Assembly (NCBI GenBank): GCA_963710645.1
Contig: CAVQBD010000006.1
Coordinates: forward strand, 124,001-188,000
Source: FEB-10 sp963710645
GTDB taxonomy: Bacteria > Acidobacteriota > Thermoanaerobaculia > Thermoanaerobaculales > Sulfomarinibacteraceae
Length of the DNA stretch: 64,000 bases
Direction of reading: 5' to 3'
Shown: piece after piece, positions 44,223 to 52,206 of the stretch
Numbering within the stretch: the stretch's first letter is position 1
How the letters are laid out: each line of letters starts with the position of its first letter
Program-made: the position numbers and the translations under genes
Notes under the pieces: generated by a model
Databases searched by the model: none
Told to the model about the DNA's origin: nothing
The model's input: only the letters and a program-made list of their open reading frames with translations

Positions 44223-45352
44223 CGGTCCGGGCTGTCTCCGGTCGCCGCGACCTCTCCGAGTTCGTCAATTTCCCCTGGGCGATCTACGGCAACGATCCCA
44301 ACTGGATCGCGCCCCTCAAGGCCTCCGTCCGCGCCCTGCTCGACCGTGACAAACACCCCTTCTACGGTGGCGGCCGTGAAGGGGAGATCGAGCTCTTTCT
44401 CGCTCGTGACGGCCGCAAGGTGGTTGGTCGTATTGCGGCCATCATCAATCACGCCCACGACAGGGCTCACGGCGAGCGCGCTGGATTCTTCGGTTTCTTC
44501 GAGTGTGAAGACCGCGCCGATGTGGCGGGAGAGCTGTTGTCCACAGCCGAGGACTGGGTCCGGGAGCGGGGCGCCGAAGTCGTACGCGGGCCCATGAGTC
44601 CCTCCACCAATTACGAGTGCGGTCTCCTGGTTGAGGGTTTCGACCGTCCGCCGGTACTGATGATGACCTACAACCCGCGCTACTACGTGGACCTCATCGA
44701 GGCGGCGGGCTACAGGAAGGCAAAGGACCTTTGGGCTTATTTTTCACCGGTCCACGGTGCCAGCCTCGAGCGCCTTGAACGACTCGGCGATCGAACACGC
44801 CGCCGCAACCCGGGTCTGGTCACCCGGGGCGCGATCATGAAGGAATTCACGAGCGAAGTTCAGCTCGCCAAGTCGATCTACAACTCGGCGTGGGAGGACA
44901 ACTGGGGCTTCGTGCCGGTCTCCGACGGGGAGTTCGACTGGCTTGCGAAGGAACTCAAGCCGGTGGTGCTCCCCGAACTCGTGCGTTTCGCATTCATGGA
45001 CGGTGAGGCAGTGGGTGTGCTGCTCTGCGTGCCCGACTGGAACCCGGTCATGGGTGATTTGGACGGCTCGCCCTTCCGCCACCCACTCAGGACAATCAAA
45101 CACGTGCTGAAGTCTCGGGCAGAAAACATGGAGGGGCTGCGCCTGATCCTGCTCGGGGTCAAGCCAGGATTCCGTGATCGGGGCATCGAAGGCGTCCTGC
45201 TTGGCGAAGGGTTGCGGGTGTCCATCGACACCGGCTATCAGTGGTGCGAGTACTCCTGGATCCTCGAGGACAACGAACTGACGAAACGGGCCGTTCGGCT
45301 GATGGGCGGCGAGGTCTACAAGGTCTATCGGGTCTACGAGAAGAATCTCTGA
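44219..45352 (+). CDS. GNAT-fold N-acyltransferase, likely bacterial ceramide synthase
   Basis: A 377-aa GNAT-superfamily protein with two acetyltransferase-like halves: DGRKVVGRIAAIINHAHD near 65 and LGVKPGFRDRGIEGVLL near 315-330. This length and layout match the family named bCerS in bacterial ceramide synthesis, rather than small acetyltransferases. It starts at GTG overlapping the spt stop, a strong sign of co-translation. With the upstream SDR and SPT it completes a minimal ceramide pathway; acyl donor and chain length are unknown. Confidence 0.72.
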   Translation: MTVRAVSGRRDLSEFVNFPWAIYGNDPNWIAPLKASVRALLDRDKHPFYGGGREGEIELFLARDGRKVVGRIAAIINHAHDRAHGERAGFFGFFECEDRADVAGELLSTAEDWVRERGAEVVRGPMSPSTNYECGLLVEGFDRPPVLMMTYNPRYYVDLIEAAGYRKAKDLWAYFSPVHGASLERLERLGDRTRRRNPGLVTRGAIMKEFTSEVQLAKSIYNSAWEDNWGFVPVSDGEFDWLAKELKPVVLPELVRFAFMDGEAVGVLLCVPDWNPVMGDLDGSPFRHPLRTIKHVLKSRAENMEGLRLILLGVKPGFRDRGIEGVLLGEGLRVSIDTGYQWCEYSWILEDNELTKRAVRLMGGEVYKVYRVYEKNL

Positions 45353-45369
45353 TCCCCGGCCCAGCCACC

Positions 45370-45475
45370 TGTTCGAAAGTCCAAAGTCCAAAGTCCAAGG
45401 TCATTCCCCGCCCACCCATCTGTGCGGGTTGGGTGGTGGGGGAGTTTCGACGTTCGACTTTCGACTTTCGACCTG
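45370..45475. repeat. Heptamer - GC palindrome - inverse heptamer composite
   Basis: Left arm 45370-45401 has four GTCCAAA/GTCGAAA units. The centre is a GC palindrome (CCCCGCCCACCCA pairing with TGGGTGGTGGGGG). Right arm 45446-45475 has the inverse complement units (TTCGACT). It lies between two convergent genes. It is the clearest example of the three-part organisation in the window. Confidence 0.82.
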
Positions 45476-45480
45476 TAATT

Positions 45481-46518
45481 TCAATCGCACAACGGCTCTG
45501 GTGGATCGCTCGGACTGCCGGTGGCCTTGAGAAAGCGCTTGACGAGTCCGTTGATGAAGGCCGCGATCTGACGATCGGTGGTGACCTTTTCGGGGAGGGG
45601 TATCTGGGCCGCGGCCAGGAATTGGTGGCCGCCGCCGAAACCCTTCCGGCCGCCCAGATTTCGCGCCACCTTGCCGGCGTCGGTGTCGCGGTCCATGGTG
45701 CGCAGGCTGAGGTGGATCCAACGGTCGATCACGCCGACGCACATGGACCATCGGATGTCCTCGATGCGCAGCAGCAGATCGGCAGCCTCGGCCACCATTT
45801 CGGGCGATTCCAGGGGACCGAGCACGGAAACCACGCGGTCTCCGTATATGGTGGCGTTGTCGATGGCGCGGCGCATCTTGGAAAAATAGCCGCGCGGCAG
45901 CGGCGCCGACACCACCCGGCCCAATGCCCGGGCGTTGGCCTTCGGGTAGAGAGCGAGAAAGGCGTCCACGTCGGCTCGCGTGCTCTCCCGACCCAAATCC
46001 TGAGTATCCGATTTGATGCCGTAGACCAAAGCCGTCGCCAGACGGGTCGGGATCTCGATGCCGGCCGCGTCGAGGTACTGGTAGATGATGGTGGCAGTGG
46101 CGCCGTAGCGGCTGCGGACGTCAGTGAATCGGGCCGACCGGGTTTCCCGCCGAATCGGGTGATGGTCGATGACCACATCGAGCCGGATATCGGGGTCAAA
46201 ATTGACGTTTCCGGCGCCGGGTTGGGCATCGACCATTCCCAGCCGGTCGAATCGGTCGAGGTCGAGGTCCTCCAGCGCCCGGACGTTGAGACCCAGGTAT
46301 AGAATCAGCGCCTGATTCTCCGCCCGGCCCACGGTCCCCGAATGAGCCACCGAACACGAGATGCCGTGCAACTCGTTGGCGATCTCCCGCAGGCCGGCGG
46401 CGGCCGCGATCGCGTCCGGATCGGGGTTGTCCTGCATCACGATCAACATGGACCTCGCGCCGTCCAACACCGCGGAGAGCTTGGCCAGCCTATCGGCCGC
46501 CTTGTTGTTCTTTGCCAT
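45481..46518 (-). CDS. DHH-family phosphoesterase (NrnA/Orn-like)
   Basis: A 345-aa phosphoesterase with DHH motif I (MQDNPDPDAIAAA), the DHH signature in VVIDHHP, and a C-terminal DHHA1 domain with GRKGFGGGHQFLAAA. This matches bifunctional oligoribonuclease/3'-phosphoadenosine-5'-phosphate phosphatases, though some relatives act on c-di-AMP or other dinucleotides. No CBS or membrane region is present. It is alone on the minus strand, between two repeat composites. Confidence 0.85.
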   Translation of the reverse strand: MAKNNKAADRLAKLSAVLDGARSMLIVMQDNPDPDAIAAAAGLREIANELHGISCSVAHSGTVGRAENQALILYLGLNVRALEDLDLDRFDRLGMVDAQPGAGNVNFDPDIRLDVVIDHHPIRRETRSARFTDVRSRYGATATIIYQYLDAAGIEIPTRLATALVYGIKSDTQDLGRESTRADVDAFLALYPKANARALGRVVSAPLPRGYFSKMRRAIDNATIYGDRVVSVLGPLESPEMVAEAADLLLRIEDIRWSMCVGVIDRWIHLSLRTMDRDTDAGKVARNLGGRKGFGGGHQFLAAAQIPLPEKVTTDRQIAAFINGLVKRFLKATGSPSDPPEPLCD

Positions 46519-46565
46519 CGAATCTCCGATCGGGCCAAGTATAGCTGCGCGGACCCGTCAGCCTG

Positions 46566-46709
46566 ATAGTCGAAAGTTGAAAGTCGAAAGTCGAAAGTCA
46601 ATTGTCCCCGCCCACCCGGAGCGCGGTGGGAGAATTGGCGCGCCCGGGGTGGGTGGGGGCAATTCAAAATTCAAAATTCAAAACTGAGAATCAGGCATCC
46701 GGCATCCGG
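46566..46709. repeat. Heptamer - GC palindrome - second heptamer type
   Basis: Left array 46566-46600 is GTCGAAA. The centre 46604-46658 is a GC-rich palindrome of about 18-bp arms. Right array 46659-46687 is TCAAAAT-like and is followed by two GCATCCG units. Here the two arms are different unit types, showing that the palindrome and the heptamer are separate parts. Confidence 0.8.
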
Positions 46710-46721
46710 TTGGACGGGGGT

Positions 46722-47102
46722 CTATCCGTCGAGCTGGAGATCAACGCGATTCTCCGGCCCCTCCCAGACGCTCACCGAAAGCAACCGGGCCCCGAGATCC
46801 CGGATGACAGGTTTGAGTCGGCCGGCGACCACCTCGGCGACCCGCTCTGCGGACGGTGTCGGTGTGGCGATCTCCGGGTGCTTGTTGAGATCGGTGCCGG
46901 CAAGCTCGTTCTTCACCCGGCTCAACGCCTCGTGGACGGCGTGAAAATCCACTGCATAGCCCTCCGGGTGCAGCTGGTCGGTTCCCACACGGATGGCCAC
47001 TTGCCACTGGTGGCTGTGCGGGTCCTCGGGCTGACCGAGGTAGCTGACCAAGGCATGAGACGCCTCGAAGCTGGTGGAGGAGTGGACCACCCACCGCGTC
47101 AT
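46722..47102 (-). CDS. QueD/PTPS-like protein lacking the catalytic Cys
   Basis: A 126-aa member of the 6-pyruvoyl-tetrahydropterin synthase family, with zinc His residues in SFEASHAL and DPHSHQWQVAI. In the queD product at 41370-41840 a Cys lies four residues before the first His of HGH. The matching position here is Pro (PEDPHSH), so the usual QueD catalytic Cys is missing. It may use an acidic residue in its place or act on another pterin. It overlaps the upstream radical SAM gene by ATGA, so the two are co-translated. Confidence 0.8.
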   Translation of the reverse strand: MTRWVVHSSTSFEASHALVSYLGQPEDPHSHQWQVAIRVGTDQLHPEGYAVDFHAVHEALSRVKNELAGTDLNKHPEIATPTPSAERVAEVVAGRLKPVIRDLGARLLSVSVWEGPENRVDLQLDG

Positions 47103-49732
47103 ATTGCCTCTCCGGGGGTACCGGTGGCCGCGGTGGGATTCGGCTGAGTCTTCCGGTCGGCCGTACTCCGCGGCCGGAGCACGAGGTTTTCGCGGGTCGC
47201 ACGGATCTGGCGGATCCTGTCGTTATCGAGCCCGAGAGAAGCCAGCAGCGCCTTGACAGAGACCACCGGTCCGTCGCTTTCACGTTGATTGAGTTCGACC
47301 CGTAGGTCGCCGTTCGGATGGATCTCCCAGAGGTTGACACCGTCGCGAAGCCCATTGAGCTGGGCTTCAGCAGCCTCCGGCCACGGCCTGTCATCGAGCT
47401 GCGGGAGGCGGTAGCGGGCGGCCGCCACCATCTTGCCGAGGGAGGGAGCGCCCGGTACCAGATCCCTGGCGCCCAGGATGTCCATGCCGGTGGGAAGCAA
47501 TCGCGCCATTGCCTCCAGGTGGTTCTGCCGGATCGGAGCAGTGCAATCCACGTCGAACACCTCGTTCAATCCCTCGTGGCCCACCGGCAGAGCAGGACCC
47601 ATGGAGACGCGGATGTGCGGATTGAACCCCTCGGTGTACCGCGCGGGAACCCCGGATCCCCGGAGCGCCCGTTCGAGGGCGTCCATCACCTGCCGGTGAG
47701 ACAAAAACCGGGCGTCTCCCGTCTTCGAGAACGTCACCCGATAGCGTCGATAGACCGGTGGCTGTGACAACTGCGCAGCGGGTCGCGGGATGCGGGGCTC
47801 GGGCCGCAGGCGGTAGGCGGCCGCCTTGGGCTGCTGTTCCGGGGGCACCGGTTCTCCCACCACCGGGAGGCTGTCCGCGGCAAGTTGGGTGTCCTCGCCG
47901 TTGCCCGGAATGCCGCACTGGTAGCAGTGGCCCCACTTGCAGTCCTCGGTGGCCTTTTCGCCCTTGGCGCGGCGCCATTCGGCCTTGAGATAATTTTTCC
48001 GGACCCCGGCGTCGATGATGTCCCACGGAAGGGTGTCGGCCGTGGCACGCTCTCCGAGCTGCGTCTCGAGGTCAATGCCGGTCTCCTGGACGGCCCGCCG
48101 CCAGGCGCCGAGGTCCAGGTGGTCCGACCAGCCGTCGAAGACCGCGCCATGGTCGTGGGCCCGTTCGATGGTGGCCGACAGACTTCGGTCACCACGGGAC
48201 AGCAGAGCCTCCAGCGACGACTCGTCGGGGTCACTCCAGGTCAATCGGGCGCCGCGGATCCTGCGGAATCGGTCCTTGAGCAGGTAGATGCGACGCATCA
48301 ACTCGTCCGCCGGCACGAAGGCTTGCCACTGAAACGGCGTCCAGGCCTTGGGTACGAAGCATCCCACTGAGACTTTGACCTCGATCCGCCTTCCACTGAC
48401 CCTCCGGCCTGCCTGCACCAGGCCATCGGCGAGCCTGACCAGTTCCTCGAGATCGTCATCGGTTTCGGTGGGAAGGCCGATCATGGCGTAGACCTTGATC
48501 AGCTGCCAGCCCTTGGAAAAGGCGGCCTCTGCGGCAGCCAACATGTCGGCGTTGGTGAAGGTCTTGTTGATGACCCGTCGAAGTCGATCCGAGCCGGTTT
48601 CCGGGGCGAAGGTGAATCCCGATCGACGGACCCTGGAAACGGCCTCGGCCAATCCCACAGAGAAGGCGTCCGCCCGCAGGCTGGGGAGGCTGATGGAGAC
48701 TCGCCGGTCCTGAAGCTGTTCGGCAAGGTTGTAGACCAGAGGCTCCACTTGAGAGTAGTCGGCGGTGGAGAGGCTCAGCAAACCCACCTCCTCGAAGCCG
48801 GTTTCGGCGACCTGCCGATTCATCCTCTCAACCACCACGCTGGGATCGTGCTCCCGCACCGGCCGATACCAGTAGCCGGCCTGGCAGAAGCGGCAACCCT
48901 GGGTGCACCCGCGCATGATCTCCATGCCCAGACGGTCCTGAATGACCTCCGCGAACGGAACAATGGGAACCTCGGGCTGATCCGCAGGATCGAGCTGGTC
49001 CACCCAGACCCGTTGCACCGGCATGGGGGCGGAGGGGTCGAGTGCTTCCCACCGGGCGGGTGCGTCCGCTTCTGAAGGATGCCACTGGTACAGAGTTGGG
49101 ACGTAGACACCCTGGACCCTCGCGAGCCGCAGAAGGGTTGTGGAGCGGTCGAGGCCCTCGGTCCGGCAATCCCTGATCGTGTCGAGCATCTCGTCCAGAG
49201 AGGCTTCGGCGTCGCCGATCAGAATCGCGTCGAAGAAATCGGCTACCGGTTCCGGATTGGCGGTGCATGGACCACCGCCAACCACAAGCGGTTCGTTCGG
49301 ACCGCGGTCGGCCGCCCGTCGCGTGATGCCGGCCAAATCCAAGAGATAGGGCAGGTTGATGTAGTTGAGTTCGCTCTGGAGCGACACGCCGACCACATGA
49401 AAGTCGCGAACCGCGCGGTAGCTCTCCAGGGAGTACAGAGGAATCCCGTACTCGTTCAGAGCATCTGCCATGTCCGGCATGGGAGCGAAGCTCCGCTCCG
49501 CCAGGGCGTCCGGTCGGCGGTTGATCAGGTGGTACAGGATCCGCGTGCCCTGGTGCGACATGCCGATCTCGTAGGCGTCCGGAAAGGTCAGGACGACTCG
49601 GACGGCCACATCGTTCCACGGTTTACGCGTCAGATTCCGCTCGAGGCCCAGGTATCTGCTCGGCTTCTGGACCATCGGCAAGATCTCGTCCAGCGCCGTC
49701 CGGATCTCGGTCGGCGACGGAGAATCGGTCAT
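47099..49732 (-). CDS. Radical SAM protein with B12-binding-like and DUF2344 domains
   Basis: An 877-aa fusion of the two proteins usually annotated TIGR03960 and TIGR03936. The N-terminal region (about 1-240) precedes a radical SAM core with RGCTQGCRFCQAGYWYRP (CxxxCxxC near 275). A zinc-ribbon-like CKWGHCYQCG lies near 600. A C-terminal DUF2344 covers about 650-800 (YRVTFSKTGDARFLSHRQVMDAL). The function is not established; homologues often sit next to ribonuclease G and ribosomal protein genes. Here it is coupled to the QueD-like gene. Confidence 0.85.
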   Translation of the reverse strand: MTDSPSPTEIRTALDEILPMVQKPSRYLGLERNLTRKPWNDVAVRVVLTFPDAYEIGMSHQGTRILYHLINRRPDALAERSFAPMPDMADALNEYGIPLYSLESYRAVRDFHVVGVSLQSELNYINLPYLLDLAGITRRAADRGPNEPLVVGGGPCTANPEPVADFFDAILIGDAEASLDEMLDTIRDCRTEGLDRSTTLLRLARVQGVYVPTLYQWHPSEADAPARWEALDPSAPMPVQRVWVDQLDPADQPEVPIVPFAEVIQDRLGMEIMRGCTQGCRFCQAGYWYRPVREHDPSVVVERMNRQVAETGFEEVGLLSLSTADYSQVEPLVYNLAEQLQDRRVSISLPSLRADAFSVGLAEAVSRVRRSGFTFAPETGSDRLRRVINKTFTNADMLAAAEAAFSKGWQLIKVYAMIGLPTETDDDLEELVRLADGLVQAGRRVSGRRIEVKVSVGCFVPKAWTPFQWQAFVPADELMRRIYLLKDRFRRIRGARLTWSDPDESSLEALLSRGDRSLSATIERAHDHGAVFDGWSDHLDLGAWRRAVQETGIDLETQLGERATADTLPWDIIDAGVRKNYLKAEWRRAKGEKATEDCKWGHCYQCGIPGNGEDTQLAADSLPVVGEPVPPEQQPKAAAYRLRPEPRIPRPAAQLSQPPVYRRYRVTFSKTGDARFLSHRQVMDALERALRGSGVPARYTEGFNPHIRVSMGPALPVGHEGLNEVFDVDCTAPIRQNHLEAMARLLPTGMDILGARDLVPGAPSLGKMVAAARYRLPQLDDRPWPEAAEAQLNGLRDGVNLWEIHPNGDLRVELNQRESDGPVVSVKALLASLGLDNDRIRQIRATRENLVLRPRSTADRKTQPNPTAATGTPGEAI

Positions 49733-50081
49733 ACATACCTCCGCCCCAATTCTTTGGGGTTCTGTACCTTACACGAAGTCGGTCGGCTGCCGAAGATATT
49801 CCAGCGGGCGGGTGTGGAAAGTGTGGAGGTGTGGAAGGTGTGGATTGAAGGGGGCAGGGCGCTGGGAGCAGGGGGCAGGCCAGCCCGCCCTGAATTCGGG
49901 GCTCGGGACTCGCGCCTCGCGGCTCGGATGAATCCGTCACCCGTGCGCTTGAAAGATCCGAGTCCCGAGTCCCGAGTCCCGAGTCCCGAATCCAGAGTCC
50001 CGAATCCCGAGTCCCGCTCGGACGTGAGAGCACCTGGACGGGTACTGGAACGGTCCACACCGTCCATACCAAAAACGGGAG
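49733..50081. repeat. Gap with inverted GTCCCGA arrays
   Basis: A 349-bp gap with no gene. At 49899-49926 there are four GGCTCGG/GACTCGC heptamers. At 49956-50021 there are about nine GTCCCGA/GTCCCGAAT units, broadly the reverse complement of the first run. Earlier, GTGTGGA-like motifs recur at 49811-49846. An open frame across this region and into the four-helix unit is an artefact of the repeat. Confidence 0.75.
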
Positions 50082-50262
50082 GTTCATCCGGATTTCCGTG
50101 AGATGGGCAGTGGTTGAATTTGAAATGAGAAATGAGAAATGAGAAATGAGAAATGAGAAATGTGAAATGTGAAATTCGGAATGTCCCCTCGCACCGACTT
50201 CGTGTGCAGTTTTGGAGCCTACCAGCCACAGCATCCAGAAAGGCTTGTGGAATGAGTCCCAA

Positions 50263-50616
50263 TCAGCACTTTGGGTTGAGCAAACGCCAGGTCATGGCAC
50301 GGACTTGATCGAAGAGCTGCAGCGATGCGTTCGCGCGAGTGGAGTCGATCGCGCCGGCGTGAACCAGGAGGCGAAGATGGCAGTCGACCTCCTTCGCGGA
50401 GCCGTAGGCGATTCGCCAGTGATGGAGTCGATCCCGGCCCGTTCGGCCGTGGCCTTCTGCAATGTTAGCCGGGACCGAGCTTGCCGACCGGATCACTTGA
50501 TCGGCGAGGCTCTTGACGGGAGCCGGCACCCGTCTGACGAGGGAGATGGCTTCCCCGGCAGCTTCGATGGCCTTGCCGTAGACGATGAGTTGGTTGCCTT
50601 GGCACGCGTCGATCAT
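50263..50616 (-). CDS. Four-helix bundle protein (23S-IVS/S23-like), copy 2
   Basis: A 117-aa protein nearly identical to the 1324-1677 product, of the TIGR02436 family. An in-frame ATG at 50637 exists, but the GGAGGTG between it and the ATG at 50616 is the ribosome site for the latter, which also matches copy 1. Differences are few and concentrated near the C-terminus (…DSTRANASLQLF versus DSTRVGDSLQLF), so both genes have been kept open after duplication. That argues for a selected function rather than drift. Confidence 0.85.
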   Translation of the reverse strand: MIDACQGNQLIVYGKAIEAAGEAISLVRRVPAPVKSLADQVIRSASSVPANIAEGHGRTGRDRLHHWRIAYGSAKEVDCHLRLLVHAGAIDSTRANASLQLFDQVRAMTWRLLNPKC

Positions 50617-50756
50617 GATCACCTCCGGGTCGTTCATTGAATTCTCCCGACGTCGATCTGTTTCCGGATGTCAAGGGTCGTCTGACGACTTGTCTTACCC
50701 TTGACATCCGGAAACAGATCGACGATTCCCTCCCAGCGAACGACCCGGAGGGGATC
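50617..50756. repeat. Large inverted repeat upstream of four-helix gene copy 2
   Basis: A perfect 28-bp inverted repeat (50651-50678 and 50697-50724) with an 18-base loop. It is nested in a longer imperfect one joining 50617-50635 (GATCACCTCCGGGTCGTTC) and about 50738-50756. Copy 1 lacks the inner arms entirely and has only one outer arm. This looks like a recent inverted duplication or small palindromic insertion. Confidence 0.82.
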
Positions 50757-50988
50757 ACGATGCGCTCTGAGGGACAGCGATCAGCGGCAGTCGGCAGCGG
50801 CCGGGACAGATGGCAGCATCGGTGAACAGCGACCACGATCCGGATCAATCCCAGCTGATCACTGCCGCGGCCCCTGATCGCTGCCGCAGCCGCCGATCAC
50901 GGACGCTGTCCCTGATTGCCGTCGCTGTTTCGCGCACGGAGACGGGCACGCAAAAACCCCAGCTCACGTTTTCCAGGATGAACCAAAC

Positions 50989-51010
50989 GGGAGAGCCGTG
51001 AGGCCCTCCC
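50989..51010 (-). terminator. Possible weak terminator for the receiver-sigma gene
   Basis: A GGGAG/CTCCC stem with an internal GGCC/GGCT pairing follows the stop at 51041 on the minus strand. Only a short T run (GTTT) comes after it, so termination efficiency is doubtful. Confidence 0.35.
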
Positions 51011-51040
51011 GCCGGTTAACTTCGTATTTCGTTGAGATTG

Positions 51041-52012
51041 CTACGCCACCATCGCTTCGGCCTCCGGTGGCTCTTCCAGTTCCGCCACCGCCTTGGACAG
51101 ACGCTTGAGGGCTCGACCGCGAAGCGGGCCGATGGAGCCGATGGGACGATCCAGGAGATCGGCCACTTCCTGATAGCTCAGACCCTGGATGTAGATCAGG
51201 GCCAGCAGTTTCCTGTCACCGGGTTTGAGCAGCTGCAATCCTCGGGCAATGAGCTCGCGCACGTCCTCTCGGTCTTCGGGTTCATACAGCTCGAGGTTTT
51301 CCAGGTAGCGCTCCGCGAGGGTTCGTTCGCGGATCAACCGGCGGATCCGTTTCTTCGCCTGGTTAATGGCTGTGCCGAGCAGCCACGTGCGCACATTCCT
51401 GATGTCCGCGGCCTTGATGACCAGCTGCAGCATGACCTCTTGGAAGAGATCCTCGGCGTCCTCCTCGGTCAGCCGGAACCACCGCAGAAAGACCGAAAAC
51501 AGCATGGCACGGTAGGAAGTGGCGAGCATTTCGAATGCCCCCTGATCGCCCGCTGCGAAGGACATCAGAAGCTGCTGTCCTTGAGCGTCGCTCAGCCGTT
51601 GGCCTCGGGCCGCCTTGACGGGTTGCTCGGTCTCGGTGCCAAGGTCGGTGAGGATGCGTTCCAGCGCTTCCAATGAAAGCGGCTTGGCCAGCAACTCGTC
51701 GACGCCTGCCTCGGTGGCCTCGTCTTCGAGATCGCTCAGGTCTTGGCCCGAGAACAAAACGACGCGGGCGTCCGGGTCCGTATCGCGGGCCGTTCTCGCC
51801 ACATCGAGTCCCTCGGTCCCCACCTTGAGCCGCAGGTCCGTGAGCACCAATGCGAAGGATTTGTTCTTGAGGCTGGATTGCGCCTCTGCGAGAGTTGCGA
51901 CGGGCGTAACGTCAGCCCCCTGATCTTCGAGAAGCTGTCCCACCGACTCTCTGATGGCGGGATCATCGTCGACAAGTAATACGGTTGGGTTTGAAGTGTC
52001 CTTTGCGTGCAT
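51041..52012 (-). CDS. Response-regulator receiver fused to an ECF-type sigma factor
   Basis: A 323-aa one-chain regulator. Residues 8-125 form a receiver domain with the full phosphorylation set: Asp15/Asp16, phospho-acceptor Asp59 in LVLTDLRL, Ser88 and Lys110 in LLAKPL. Residues about 145-310 are a sigma-70 region 2 (EEDAEDLFQEVMLQLV) and region 4 (LSYQEVADLLDRPIGSIGPLRGRALKRL). The domain order is opposite to PhyR, which has a sigma-like N-terminus and a receiver C-terminus. Phosphorylation might directly control sigma binding to core polymerase. No kinase or anti-sigma is adjacent. A sigma-54-type promoter and GGGAGG site precede it. Confidence 0.88.
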   Translation of the reverse strand: MHAKDTSNPTVLLVDDDPAIRESVGQLLEDQGADVTPVATLAEAQSSLKNKSFALVLTDLRLKVGTEGLDVARTARDTDPDARVVLFSGQDLSDLEDEATEAGVDELLAKPLSLEALERILTDLGTETEQPVKAARGQRLSDAQGQQLLMSFAAGDQGAFEMLATSYRAMLFSVFLRWFRLTEEDAEDLFQEVMLQLVIKAADIRNVRTWLLGTAINQAKKRIRRLIRERTLAERYLENLELYEPEDREDVRELIARGLQLLKPGDRKLLALIYIQGLSYQEVADLLDRPIGSIGPLRGRALKRLSKAVAELEEPPEAEAMVA

Positions 52013-52036
52013 TGTGGCCTCCCGCAGTAACTATTC

Positions 52037-52051
52037 GCAGGATCCGTGCCA
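52037..52051 (-). promoter_or_regulatory. Sigma-54-type promoter of the receiver-sigma gene
   Basis: On the minus strand, TGGCACG-GATC-CTGC matches the -24/-12 consensus TGGCACR-N4-TTGC at all but one defined base, with correct spacing. Start of transcription would fall near 52026, leaving room for the GGGAGG ribosome site before the ATG at 52012. The upstream AT-rich stretch (52065-52140) could hold activator sites or DNA bends. Confidence 0.65.
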
Positions 52052-52206
52052 ACTCTGAGGATATCGTTAAAATTGTTAAACGACTATTTTGCAATACTTT
52101 AAAAAACGAAAATTATTGGATGTTTTTTTGTTGGTGTGTCCATGTTCAGAAATTGAACACCGCGGAGGCCGCGATCCAGTCTCGATTTAGGTGTACACTG
52201 CCAGCC

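Larger units (their letters stand above)
50082..50984. mobile_element. Four-helix-protein unit, copy 2, with 9-bp direct repeats
   Basis: A 903-bp second copy of the unit at 1159-1997. It is bounded by the identical 9-bp direct repeat AAACGGGAG (50073-50081 and 50985-50993), which looks like a target-site duplication. The ends begin TTCATCC and close with its complement; GTGAG/CTCAC also matches. Relative to copy 1 it has four extra GAAATGA units on the left (50115-50182), a palindromic insertion upstream of the gene and shorter right-hand spacers. It carries no transposase. Confidence 0.72.

Noticed and set aside
49623..50234. Open frame reading through the GTCCCGA and GAAATGA arrays (HFSFLIS repeats)
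   Set aside because: The peptide repeats only reflect 7-bp DNA units translated in three frames. There is no ribosome site, and it overlaps the radical SAM gene start.
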